From positions 744,001 through 808,000 of the forward strand of contig NZ_CP072852.1 in the NCBI RefSeq assembly GCF_017948265.1: a DNA stretch of 64,000 bases, written 5' to 3'. Origin of the DNA: Rhodoferax sp. PAMC 29310. GTDB lineage: Bacteria; Pseudomonadota; Gammaproteobacteria; Burkholderiales; Burkholderiaceae_C. The notes under the pieces are model-generated. The model made no database searches, was not told the origin of the DNA, and was given only the letters and a program-made list of their open reading frames with translations. Numbering within the stretch: the first letter of the stretch is position 1; every line of letters starts with the position of its first letter. Made by a program: the position numbers and the translations under genes. Below are positions 1 to 8,403 of the stretch, in pieces.

Positions 1-522
1 CACGGTGTTGCTGCGGCCGATGACTACGGCGTGCTTGCCACGCAAGTCGATGCCCGTGGTTTCGATCAGTTTCATGCAGCCGTAGGGTGTGCAAGGGCGA
101 AAGCCCGGTTGACCGGTCATTAGCTCGCCAGCGCTCAAGGTGGCGTAGCCATCCACGTCCTTGGCGGTCGAGATCGCCTCGATCACTTTGTGCGGGTTGA
201 TGTGCTTGGGCAGTGGCATCTGCACCAGAATGCCGTGAATCGTTGGGTCGGTGTTGAGCGAGGCAATACGGGTCAACAGATCAGCCTCGGACAGCGCAAC
301 ATCATATTTTTCAAAGACAGAATGCACCCCTGTGTCTGCACAGGCCTTGATTTTGTTGCGAACATAGACCGCGCTGGCAGGATCCTCGCCGACCAGAATC
401 ACAGCCAAACCAGGGGTGACTCCCTTGGATTTCAGCGCAACCACGCGGGTAGCAATGTCGGTTCTCATTTGGGTGGAAAGCGCGTTTCCGTCAATGTTTT
501 GGGCGCTGACTTGATTGGTCAT
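1..522 (-). CDS. folD: FolD, methylenetetrahydrofolate dehydrogenase/cyclohydrolase (5' part, runs off the window)
   Basis: Bifunctional cytosolic enzyme that interconverts 5,10-methylene-THF, methenyl-THF and 10-formyl-THF with NADP. The first 174 codons are visible, starting at ATG 522; the gene continues past base 1. Family signatures seen: the YVRNKIKAC segment with the catalytic Tyr/Lys, the QMPLPKHI segment (family QLPLP), KDVDGY, and GRSNTV of the NADP-binding domain at the very edge. The frame is open throughout. It lies downstream of the FixJ-like gene in the same direction but is separated from it by a terminator-like hairpin, so it is probably a separate transcription unit. Confidence 0.95.
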   Translation of the reverse strand, partial: MTNQVSAQNIDGNALSTQMRTDIATRVVALKSKGVTPGLAVILVGEDPASAVYVRNKIKACADTGVHSVFEKYDVALSEADLLTRIASLNTDPTIHGILVQMPLPKHINPHKVIEAISTAKDVDGYATLSAGELMTGQPGFRPCTPYGCMKLIETTGIDLRGKHAVVIGRSNTV

Positions 523-540
523 TACTTCAGTTCCATAAGT

Positions 541-577
541 AAAAAAGCCCGCCAGCCCTTGTTAAAGGAGCGCGGGC
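541..577 (-). terminator. Rho-independent terminator of the FixL/FixJ-like pair
   Basis: On the minus strand a GCCCGC...GCGGGC stem (547-552 with 572-577) is followed by a run of six T. It lies just after the stop of the FixJ-like gene at 597 and before the folD start at 522. The loop is long (about 19 nt), so folding is plausible rather than certain. Confidence 0.6.
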
Positions 578-596
578 AGCTATAAATTAGATAGCG

Positions 597-1223
597 CTAT
601 GCCTTGGCAGGTGTTTGGCCCAAAGCGATTTTCAGCAGGTCGGCCACGGTGTTGGCGTTGAGCTTTTCCATGATGTTGGCGCGGTGGGCTTCCACCGTCT
701 TGATGCTGATACCAAGGTCATCGGCGATCTGCTTGTTCAGGCGTCCCGCAACAATGCGCTCCAGCACTTGAGATTCCCTCAGCGTGAGGCGGGCAATCAA
801 GGCGTCTCGGTTTTGGGCTATTTGGTAGTCTGCAAAGGCTTCGGTGGCGTGATCGAGCATTCGTTCGACCAAACTGAGCAATTGCTCTTCTTTGAAAGGC
901 TTCTGGATAAAGTCCATCGCGCCTTTTTTCATGGTGTCGACCGCCATTGGCACATCGCCATGGCCGGTGATAAACACAATGGGCAAGGGGGAGCGGTTTT
1001 CGATCAGGCGGTTTTGCAACTCCAGCCCGGTCATGCCACCCATCCGAATGTCCACAATCAGACAGGCGACTTCACGGGCGTCATAGCGACTCAGAAAGGA
1101 TTCGGCTGATTCAAAACAGCGAACCCTGTAATCTTTGCCTTCCAATAGCCACTGTAGCGAATCTCGAACGGCTTCGTCATCGTCAACAACGTAAACCGTT
1201 CCTTTTTTAGGTATCAAACTCAT
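597..1223 (-). CDS. FixJ/NarL-type response regulator
   Basis: DNA-binding response regulator of 208 aa. The N-terminal receiver domain (about residues 8-125) has the acidic pair in VVDDDEA, phospho-acceptor Asp58 in LIVDIRMGG, the switch Thr in FITGHGDVP and the conserved Lys in FIQKPF. The C-terminal LuxR-type helix-turn-helix (about 145-205) contains LTLRESQVL and NKQIADDLGISIKTVEAHR. It is 2 bp downstream of the PAS histidine kinase gene, its obvious partner, and the order matches fixLJ/tctRS-type pairs. Its position next to a divergent pyruvate dehydrogenase operon suggests, but does not prove, control of aceE-aceF-lpdA. Confidence 0.92.
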   Translation of the reverse strand: MSLIPKKGTVYVVDDDEAVRDSLQWLLEGKDYRVRCFESAESFLSRYDAREVACLIVDIRMGGMTGLELQNRLIENRSPLPIVFITGHGDVPMAVDTMKKGAMDFIQKPFKEEQLLSLVERMLDHATEAFADYQIAQNRDALIARLTLRESQVLERIVAGRLNKQIADDLGISIKTVEAHRANIMEKLNANTVADLLKIALGQTPAKA

Positions 1224-1225
1224 AT

Positions 1226-3754
1226 TCAGCTCTGACGTCCTTGTTTTTCAGTGGGCAGGGGCTCTGGGATGGGGATCCAGAACGTGAAGCTACACCCTGT
1301 TACTTCTGCACCATTGTAGAGGTTCTCCGCTTTCATCCTTCCCTGATGCGACTCAACGATGGAGCGGCACAGGCTCAAACCAATTCCCATGCCGTCGGAT
1401 TTGGTGGAGTAGAAGGCTTCATAAAGGCGGGGCATGGCCTCTGCCGAAATGCCGTTACCTGAGTCGGTCACCATGAACTCAATCACCGGTTTTCCCTCGA
1501 CTTGAGCGGATGCAACCCGGAGCTTGACAAGGCGGTGTGCGGTGGGGCGTTGCGCGGCGTCTACCGACTCTGCAGCGTTCTTCAGCAGGTTTAACAATAC
1601 CTGCTCAATCAAGATGGGATCGACCATCGTTTGAGGCAAGCGGGGTGCGACATAGTGCATCAAACGCACATTGCGGCGTCGCATTTCCATCTCGGCGAGT
1701 TCCAAGGCTTCGCTGACCATGCCTGCCACGCTGGACATGGAACGATTGGGCTCACTTCGTTTCACAAAGGAGCGAATGCGCTGAATGATTTGCCCCGCTC
1801 GCTGGGCCTGTTTGGCAGTTTTTTCCAACGCACCCAGCAAGTCCTCCTCGCTGATTTGCTGAGCTTTAATGCGTGAGACCATGCCGTTGCAATAGTTGTT
1901 GATGGCTGTCAATGGCTGATTCAACTCATGGGCCACGCTGGATGCCATTTCTCCCATCGTGATCAGCCGGCTGGAGGTTTGTGCGCGCTCGGCTTGCACC
2001 GCAGCTTGTTCCTCGGCGATGCGCCGTGCAGTAATGTCGGTTGCAATCACCATCTGCGCCAGGCGCCCGTCCACCCAACTCAAATAACGGGAGCGGACTT
2101 CAAGCCATTTCCCCAAGTCCACCAGAAAAATCTCCGCACTTTCGGCCTCGTTGTCAGGAAGCAGGCTGGTGGGTAGTCCGGCAAATGCATCCACGCTGTC
2201 TAGCGCGTCATCGTTGAGCGGGGGTACCGGCACGCCAGCTTCGGCGACCAATTGAAGGTGCCCCATGGTTTGGGTGCCAAACCACTGTCGGTAGAGTTTG
2301 TTGGCGAATAACAATTCATTGCTGCCCAAAGGGGCCACGGAAATGGACGCATCCAGTGCTTCAAGGACGGTGGTAAAGCGCTCGTGCGAGGCAGACAGTT
2401 GCTCCCGAATGCGGTTCGGTTCGGTGATGTCCGTCATTGACGTCATCCAGCCGGTTTGAGCGCCACGCGCGTCAATGAGCGGGGAGACGTAGAGCCGGGC
2501 ATCAAACAAGGTGCCGTCGCGTCGTTTGATTCGTACTTGAATGCCACCCGGTTGGACGCGACCCGCGAGCTCGTCTTCAAGCCGAGTGCTCAATGCATCG
2601 TGGTCGTCTTCGGGCCAGTAAGGGAAGGGTGCCGTCCGCCCGACAAGGTCGGATTCATTCCAGCCCGTCATCTGACAAAAGGCAGTATTGACATAAGTGA
2701 TGCGACCTTGCATGTCCAGGGCCCTCATGCCGGTCAGAATAGAGTTTTCCATGGCGCGGCGAAAGCTGGTTTCCAGCACCAGCGCCTCCTGGGTCCGCAG
2801 CCGGCGCCGGGTGTGGCGCCAGTTGGCAATCAGCATCCAGGCGGTCATCAGACTCAAGACGATGACCAGCCAAAACAAACCACTACCGACAACACCTAAG
2901 GAGGTACGGTACACCTGCCCACGGATGATGAGTCCATTTCCGACTGGGGAGACCGGAACCTCATACGCATTCACCGAACCGGTCCAAGGGAGCAGGCGAG
3001 AGGCCGGGCCTCGTGGCGTGATCACCGTGCCGGCCAGCATGTTGCCTTCGCTGTCATGAAACGAGATGGCATATCGCGCAGAAACCTCGGCCGGCACGCC
3101 ATACCTGAAGAGGGCATCGACGGAATACTCCGCCATTACAACGCCGGCAAATTTGGCCCGATCATTCAATGGAATATGCAGCTGCAGCATGGCGGGCTGG
3201 TGGGCTACCGCAATGCCTTGGGCATAAATGATTTGGCGAAGATCCCGAGCCAGTTTAAAGATATTTTCGGTATCCCCTCGAATCAAGGTGTTGTTCGTAC
3301 CTTTGAGTTGAGCGCTAGAGAGGTTGGCGGTCCCGGCACTGGCCTTGATTCGTTGTCGCTCATCAATCCAGGTCAATGAACGAAGTTCCGGGTATTGATT
3401 GACCATGGTCATGGCCCGGTTTTGGAATTCATCAACGTCGAGTTCCCGGTTGGAAACCTCTTTGGCAAGGCGCATGATTTGTTCTTGGCGTTCCAGCAAG
3501 CGCAGACGCAATCGTTGCTGTGTGTACTCGACGTCGCGATTCACCGCTTCTTGCTCGCGGTCTATCTCTTCAATACGTAGGTAACCGAACGCGGTCACGA
3601 TGGCTGCCAAAAACAGCATGACGGCGGCCAATGGGGCCAATACAGCGAAGCGGTCTTGGCGTTGGGGGGGGAGCTTTTGCCACCACTCGCGTAGTCTGTC
3701 CCACACGGTGTAGTCAGTTGGTTCAAGGGTGGAGTTGTGCGAGGGAATCGGCAT
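1226..3754 (-). CDS. Membrane PAS-domain sensor histidine kinase, FixL-like
   Basis: Inner-membrane sensor kinase of about 842 aa from ATG 3754; an in-frame TTG at 3793 would add 13 residues, and neither start has a clear ribosome site. Order of parts: TM helix near residues 36-59, a periplasmic region of about 230 aa, a second TM at 288-312, two PAS-like segments (about 330-447 and 457-577), a HisKA dimerisation domain with phospho-His609 in SSVAHELNQPLTAI, and a HATPase domain with the N box NLLKNAAESV and the G boxes DSGNGIS and GMGIGLS. No obvious haem-binding motif distinguishes it as an oxygen sensor, so the signal is unknown. It is paired with the FixJ-type regulator 2 bp downstream. 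Confidence 0.9.
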   Translation of the reverse strand: MPIPSHNSTLEPTDYTVWDRLREWWQKLPPQRQDRFAVLAPLAAVMLFLAAIVTAFGYLRIEEIDREQEAVNRDVEYTQQRLRLRLLERQEQIMRLAKEVSNRELDVDEFQNRAMTMVNQYPELRSLTWIDERQRIKASAGTANLSSAQLKGTNNTLIRGDTENIFKLARDLRQIIYAQGIAVAHQPAMLQLHIPLNDRAKFAGVVMAEYSVDALFRYGVPAEVSARYAISFHDSEGNMLAGTVITPRGPASRLLPWTGSVNAYEVPVSPVGNGLIIRGQVYRTSLGVVGSGLFWLVIVLSLMTAWMLIANWRHTRRRLRTQEALVLETSFRRAMENSILTGMRALDMQGRITYVNTAFCQMTGWNESDLVGRTAPFPYWPEDDHDALSTRLEDELAGRVQPGGIQVRIKRRDGTLFDARLYVSPLIDARGAQTGWMTSMTDITEPNRIREQLSASHERFTTVLEALDASISVAPLGSNELLFANKLYRQWFGTQTMGHLQLVAEAGVPVPPLNDDALDSVDAFAGLPTSLLPDNEAESAEIFLVDLGKWLEVRSRYLSWVDGRLAQMVIATDITARRIAEEQAAVQAERAQTSSRLITMGEMASSVAHELNQPLTAINNYCNGMVSRIKAQQISEEDLLGALEKTAKQAQRAGQIIQRIRSFVKRSEPNRSMSSVAGMVSEALELAEMEMRRRNVRLMHYVAPRLPQTMVDPILIEQVLLNLLKNAAESVDAAQRPTAHRLVKLRVASAQVEGKPVIEFMVTDSGNGISAEAMPRLYEAFYSTKSDGMGIGLSLCRSIVESHQGRMKAENLYNGAEVTGCSFTFWIPIPEPLPTEKQGRQS

Positions 3755-3845
3755 CTGTTGAGTGTAGGGGACGGCGAGTTTTGTGGCCGTCAAGCTTCGG
3801 TTCTTTAAGTTAAATATTTCATAATGTGAATGTTAAAAGCATTAT

Positions 3846-3874
3846 TTGAAATTTAAAAGAAGGTGTGACAAAAT
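3846..3874 (+). promoter_or_regulatory. Candidate sigma-70 promoter of aceE-aceF-lpdA
   Basis: TTGAAA (3846-3851) and CAAAAT (3869-3874) are spaced 17 bp apart, in an AT-rich stretch about 40 bp before aceE and between the two divergent units. The match is 5/6 and 4/6 to consensus. No clear dyad for the FixJ-like regulator or a PdhR-type box was seen. Confidence 0.35.
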
Positions 3875-3915
3875 AGATACGCTGTACTAAATTACCCAAA
3901 ACAAAGGAGCGCCGC

Positions 3916-6627
3916 ATGTCAGTAGTACCAGAGAACGGTTTCGGATCCACCCCGGCCGATGTAGATAGTCAAGAAACGCGAGAGTGGATGGACGCTTTGT
4001 CCGCCGTGATTGAAAAAGAAGGGCCTGAACGGGCGCACTATCTACTGGAGCAACTGCTGGAGCATGCGCGTCAAAGCAGCATCGACATGCCGTTCTCGGC
4101 CAACACGGGCTACGTGAACACCATTGAGCCCGATCAGGAAGAGGCCTGCCCCGGTAATTTGGAGTTGGAAGGCCGCTTGCGCGCCTACATGCGCTGGAAC
4201 GCCATGGCCATGGTGGTCAAAGCCAACCGCCATTACCCTGCCGATGGTGGTGACCTGGGTGGTCACATTGGATCGTTTGCCTCGCTCGCCCATATGTTTG
4301 GTGCGGGCTTCAACCACTTTTGGCATGCCGAAAGTGAAAACCACGGCGGCGACTGCCTCTACATTCAGGGACACGTGTCACCCGGCGTTTACGCCCGCGC
4401 TTACCTTGAGGGGCGCCTGACTGAAGAGCAGTTGCTCAACTTCCGCCAGGAAGTGGATGGCAATGGCCTGTCCAGCTATCCGCACCCAAAGTTGATGCCC
4501 GAGTTTTGGCAATTCCCCACCGTGTCCATGGGCCTGGGCCCATTGATGGCGATTTACCAAGCCCGTTTCCTGAAGTACCTGCATGCCCGTGGCATTGCCA
4601 ACACTGAAAACCGCAAGGTTTGGGTGTTCTGCGGTGACGGCGAGATGGACGAGGTGGAGTCCCTGGGCGCCATCGGTTTGGCCGCGCGTGAGAAGCTGGA
4701 CAACCTCGTGTTTGTCGTCAACTGCAACTTGCAGCGTCTGGACGGTCCGGTACGTGGCAACGGCAAGATCGTGCAAGAGCTGGAAGGCGAATTCCGCGGC
4801 TCCGGCTGGAACGTTATCAAACTCTTGTGGGGCAGCCAATGGGATCCGCTGTTGGCCCGCGACAAAGACGGCGCGCTGCGCAAGCTGATGATGGACACGC
4901 TGGATGGCGACTACCAAGCCTTCAAAGCCAATGACGGCGCTTATGTGCGCAAGCATTTCTTCGGCCGTGACCCGCGCACGCTGGAGATGGTGTCCAAGAT
5001 GAGCGACGACGACATCTGGGCGCTGCGCCGCGGCGGTCATGACGCCAAGAAGGTCTACGCCGCTTACCACTCGGCCGTCAATCACAAGGGCCAGCCCACC
5101 GTGTTGCTGATCAAAACCGTCAAAGGTTTTGGCATGGGCAAGAGCGGCGAAGGCAAGAACAACGTTCATCAGACCAAGAAGTTGACCGACGAAGACATCA
5201 AAACCTTCCGCGACCGCTTCAATATCCCGATTCCTGACAGCCAGATTGCAGACATTCCGTTCTACAAACCGGCCGACGACACACCCGAGATGCGTTACCT
5301 GCACGAGCGCCGCAAGGCACTGGGCGGTTACCTGCCGCACCGTCGTGTCAAGTCCGATGAGCAGTTCACTGTGCCGTCCTTGGAGACCTTCAAGACGGTC
5401 ATGGAACCCACGGCTGAAGGGCGTGAAATCTCCACGACCCAGGCCTATGTGCGTTTCCTGACAACGTTGCTGCGCGACAAAGCACTGGGTCCCCGCGTGG
5501 TGCCTATTCTGGTGGACGAGGCCCGTACCTTTGGTATGGAAGGCCTGTTCCGTCAGATCGGTATTTACAACCCAGAAGGTCAGAAGTACACCCCGGTCGA
5601 CAAAGACCAGGTCATGTACTACAAGGAAGACAAAGCGGGCCAGATTCTGCAAGAGGGCATCAACGAGGCCGGCGGCATGAGCAGCTGGATCGCAGCGGCC
5701 ACCAGCTACAGCACCAACAACCGCATCATGGTGCCGTTCTACGTGTACTACTCGATGTTCGGCTTTCAGCGTGTGGGTGACTTGGCGTGGGCGGCTGGCG
5801 ACATGCAGGCCCGCGGCTTCTTGCTGGGGGGCACGTCCGGCCGTACCACGCTGAACGGCGAAGGTTTGCAGCATGAAGATGGTCACAGCCATTTGTTGGC
5901 CAACACCATTCCCAACTGCGTCAGCTACGACCCAACTTTTGCGCACGAAGTGGGTGTGATCCTGCACCATGGCCTCAAGCGCATGGTGGAAAAGCAGGAC
6001 AACGTGTATTACTACATCACCCTGCTGAATGAGAACTACGCCATGCCAGGCCTCACCGCTGGCACTGAAGAGCAGATCATCAAAGGCATGTACATGTGCA
6101 AGCCCGGTGCCACTGACGGCAAGGGACCACGGGTTCAGCTGCTGGGTTCCGGCACGATTCTGCGTGAAAGCATGGCTGCTCAAGAGCTGTTGGCTGCGGA
6201 CTGGGGCGTCACTGCTGACGTCTGGAGCTGCCCAAGCTTCAACGAATTGACCCGTGACGGCCAGGACTGCGAGCGTTACAACCTCTTGCACCCAGCGGAT
6301 GCACCGCGTGTGCCGTTCGTCGCGCAGCAGTTGGAAAAGCACGAAGGCCCCGTTGTGGCGTCGACCGACTACATGAAGGCTTATGCTGACCAAATTCGGC
6401 AGTTCATTCCGAAAGACCGGACCTACAAGGTCTTGGGCACCGACGGTTTTGGCCGCAGTGACTTCCGCAGCAAGCTGCGGGAACACTTTGAGGTCAACCG
6501 CCACTACATCGTGGTTGCTGCCCTGAAGGCATTGAGCGAAGATGGTACTGTGCCTGTGTCCAAAGTGGTTGAGGCCATTGCCAAGTACGGCATCCAGACC
6601 GACAAGGTCAATCCGCTGTACGCATAA
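3916..6627 (+). CDS. aceE: Pyruvate dehydrogenase E1 component, homodimeric type
   Basis: Thiamine-diphosphate enzyme that decarboxylates pyruvate and reductively acetylates the lipoyl group of E2. It is 903 aa, close to the usual 880-900 of AceE. The TPP-binding motif is visible as GDGEMDEVES followed by NCNLQRLDGPV, and the C-terminal transketolase-like part carries GLQHEDGHSH. An AAAGGAG ribosome site sits 6 bp before ATG 3916. It is the first gene of the E1-E2-E3 operon. A stable hairpin separates it from aceF, which may tune relative output. The frame is intact along its whole length. Confidence 0.98.
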   Translation: MSVVPENGFGSTPADVDSQETREWMDALSAVIEKEGPERAHYLLEQLLEHARQSSIDMPFSANTGYVNTIEPDQEEACPGNLELEGRLRAYMRWNAMAMVVKANRHYPADGGDLGGHIGSFASLAHMFGAGFNHFWHAESENHGGDCLYIQGHVSPGVYARAYLEGRLTEEQLLNFRQEVDGNGLSSYPHPKLMPEFWQFPTVSMGLGPLMAIYQARFLKYLHARGIANTENRKVWVFCGDGEMDEVESLGAIGLAAREKLDNLVFVVNCNLQRLDGPVRGNGKIVQELEGEFRGSGWNVIKLLWGSQWDPLLARDKDGALRKLMMDTLDGDYQAFKANDGAYVRKHFFGRDPRTLEMVSKMSDDDIWALRRGGHDAKKVYAAYHSAVNHKGQPTVLLIKTVKGFGMGKSGEGKNNVHQTKKLTDEDIKTFRDRFNIPIPDSQIADIPFYKPADDTPEMRYLHERRKALGGYLPHRRVKSDEQFTVPSLETFKTVMEPTAEGREISTTQAYVRFLTTLLRDKALGPRVVPILVDEARTFGMEGLFRQIGIYNPEGQKYTPVDKDQVMYYKEDKAGQILQEGINEAGGMSSWIAAATSYSTNNRIMVPFYVYYSMFGFQRVGDLAWAAGDMQARGFLLGGTSGRTTLNGEGLQHEDGHSHLLANTIPNCVSYDPTFAHEVGVILHHGLKRMVEKQDNVYYYITLLNENYAMPGLTAGTEEQIIKGMYMCKPGATDGKGPRVQLLGSGTILRESMAAQELLAADWGVTADVWSCPSFNELTRDGQDCERYNLLHPADAPRVPFVAQQLEKHEGPVVASTDYMKAYADQIRQFIPKDRTYKVLGTDGFGRSDFRSKLREHFEVNRHYIVVAALKALSEDGTVPVSKVVEAIAKYGIQTDKVNPLYA

Positions 6628-6633
6628 AAACTG

Positions 6634-6668
6634 CAGGGTAAACCGAGCTTTTGGGCCGGTTTTCCCTG
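6634..6668 (+). other. Intercistronic hairpin between aceE and aceF
   Basis: Arms CAGGGTAAACCG (6634-6645) and CGGTTTTCCCTG (6657-6668) pair over 12 bp with one mismatch and an 11-nt loop. The sequence after the stem is A-rich rather than T-rich, so it is not a classic terminator for + strand transcription. It may be an mRNA-processing or stabilising element, or a partial attenuator, within the operon. Confidence 0.6.
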
Positions 6669-6693
6669 AATCAAAAAAAGTTAGGAGAGACGC

Positions 6694-8388
6694 ATGTCTG
6701 CAATCGAAATCAAAGTGCCGGATATCGGCGACTTCGCTGAAGTCACAGTGATTGAATTGATGGTCAAGCCCGGCGACACCGTGGCGGTGGACCAGTCGCT
6801 GATCACCGTCGAGTCCGACAAGGCCTCCATGGAAATCCCCTCCAGCCACGCGGGTGTGGTCAAAGAAATCAAAGTCATCCTGGGTGACAAAGTCAAAGAA
6901 GGCTCCGTCGTCCTGATGCTGGAAGCAGCAGGCGCCGCCGCTGCACCGGCTGCTGCACCCGTTTCAGCGCCAAAAGAGGCTGAAGCCCCCGCTGCACCTA
7001 CGCAAGCTGCTTCTGCTTCTGCTTCTGCTTCTGTTTCTGTAGCGAATCAGGCGCCCGCCGCCACCGGCCGAATTGAAGTTTTTGTGCCTGATATTGGTGA
7101 CTTCAAAGACGTGTCCGTCATTGAAGTCATGGTCAATGTGGGTGACACCATCCGCTTGGAGCAATCCCTGATCACCGTCGAGTCCGATAAGGCCGCCATG
7201 GAAATCCCCTCCAGCAGCGCCGGTGTGTTGAAAGAGCTCAAAGTCAAGATGGGTGACAAGGTCAATATTGGCGACCTGCTGGCTATTTTGGAAGGCAGCG
7301 CACCTGCTGCTGCTGCTGCTGCACCTGTTGCCGCGGCTGCGCCAGCAGCGGTGGAGGCTCCGGCTGCTGCAACGGCCGCACCGGCCGCTGCTTCTGCGCC
7401 TACAGCGGTGGCCGCTGTTCCGGCCCACAACCCAACCACCGCGCCCGTGGGCCTGCCCCATGCGTCGCCGTCGGTGCGCAAGTTCGCTCGCGAACTGGGC
7501 GTTCCTTTGAACGAAGTCAAAGGCAGCGGTCTCAAAGGCCGAATCACTGACACGGACATTCAGTCCTTCACTCGCTCCGTGATGAGTGGTGCGGTGCAAA
7601 CGCTGGCTGCCGCTTCCCAGAACAAAGGCGCCGGCGCTGGGAATGACGGTGCCGGTCTGGGTCTGATTCCTTGGCCGAAAGTCGACTTCACCAAGTTCGG
7701 CCCGACCGAGCGTAAGGAGATGTCGCGCATCAAGAAGATCAGCGGTGCCAACCTGTTGCGCAACGCCATCATGATTCCGGCCGTCACCAACCACGACGAC
7801 TGCGACATCACCGATCTGGAAGCCTTCCGCGTGTCCACCAACAAGGAAAACGAGAAGTCTGGTGTCAAAGTCACCATGCTGGCGTTCCTGATCAAGGCCT
7901 GCGTGGCCGCGCTCAAGAAGTTCCCTGAGTTCAACAGCTCGCTTGACGGCGATGCGTTGATCTACAAGCAGTACTTCCACATTGGTTTTGCAGCCGATAC
8001 GCCCAACGGCCTGATGGTCCCGGTGATCAAAGACGCCGACAAAAAAGGCGTCATGCAAATCTCGCAAGAGATGAGCGAACTGGCCAAGAAAGCCCGTGAC
8101 GGCAAACTGAGTCCGGCTGAAATGTCTGGCGCGTCGTTCACCATCTCGTCATTGGGTGGCATTGGCGGGCGTTATTTCACGCCCATCATCAACGCCCCTG
8201 AAGTGGCTATTTTGGGCGTGTGCCGCTCCACCATTGAACCGGTGTGGGACGGCAAGGCCTTCCAGCCCCGTTTGATGCTGCCTTTGAGCTTGACGTGGGA
8301 CCACCGCGTGATTGACGGCGCCGCTGCGGCCCGCTTTAACGTTTATCTCGGTCAAATACTGGGCGACTTCCGCCGGGTATTGCTGTAA
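6694..8388 (+). CDS. aceF: Dihydrolipoamide acetyltransferase E2 with two lipoyl domains
   Basis: Core of the pyruvate dehydrogenase complex, transferring acetyl from lipoyl to CoA. It is 564 aa. Lipoyl domain 1 (residues 1-78) carries modified Lys43 and lipoyl domain 2 (about 126-205) carries Lys166, both in a VESDKA[SA]MEIPS context. Ala/Pro-rich linkers follow each. The peripheral-subunit-binding domain (about 250-290) contains SVRKFARELGV and GSGLKGRI. The catalytic domain ends with the TWDHRVIDGAAAARF active-site segment. A small tandem repeat of gcttct at 7009-7038 encodes a Ser/Ala stretch in linker 1. A TTAGGAGAG ribosome site precedes ATG 6694. Confidence 0.98.
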   Translation: MSAIEIKVPDIGDFAEVTVIELMVKPGDTVAVDQSLITVESDKASMEIPSSHAGVVKEIKVILGDKVKEGSVVLMLEAAGAAAAPAAAPVSAPKEAEAPAAPTQAASASASASVSVANQAPAATGRIEVFVPDIGDFKDVSVIEVMVNVGDTIRLEQSLITVESDKAAMEIPSSSAGVLKELKVKMGDKVNIGDLLAILEGSAPAAAAAAPVAAAAPAAVEAPAAATAAPAAASAPTAVAAVPAHNPTTAPVGLPHASPSVRKFARELGVPLNEVKGSGLKGRITDTDIQSFTRSVMSGAVQTLAAASQNKGAGAGNDGAGLGLIPWPKVDFTKFGPTERKEMSRIKKISGANLLRNAIMIPAVTNHDDCDITDLEAFRVSTNKENEKSGVKVTMLAFLIKACVAALKKFPEFNSSLDGDALIYKQYFHIGFAADTPNGLMVPVIKDADKKGVMQISQEMSELAKKARDGKLSPAEMSGASFTISSLGGIGGRYFTPIINAPEVAILGVCRSTIEPVWDGKAFQPRLMLPLSLTWDHRVIDGAAAARFNVYLGQILGDFRRVLL

Positions 8389-8403
8389 AAAAAGAGGTAC
8401 GAC

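Noticed and set aside
4378..6849. Very long open frame (823 codons) antisense to aceE
   Set aside because: It mirrors the codon structure of the clear aceE gene, has no domain and no ribosome site; long antisense frames are common in high-GC genes.
7009..7038. Tandem repeat suggestive of phase variation in aceF
   Set aside because: The unit is 6 bp, so changes in number stay in frame; it only lengthens the Ser/Ala linker.
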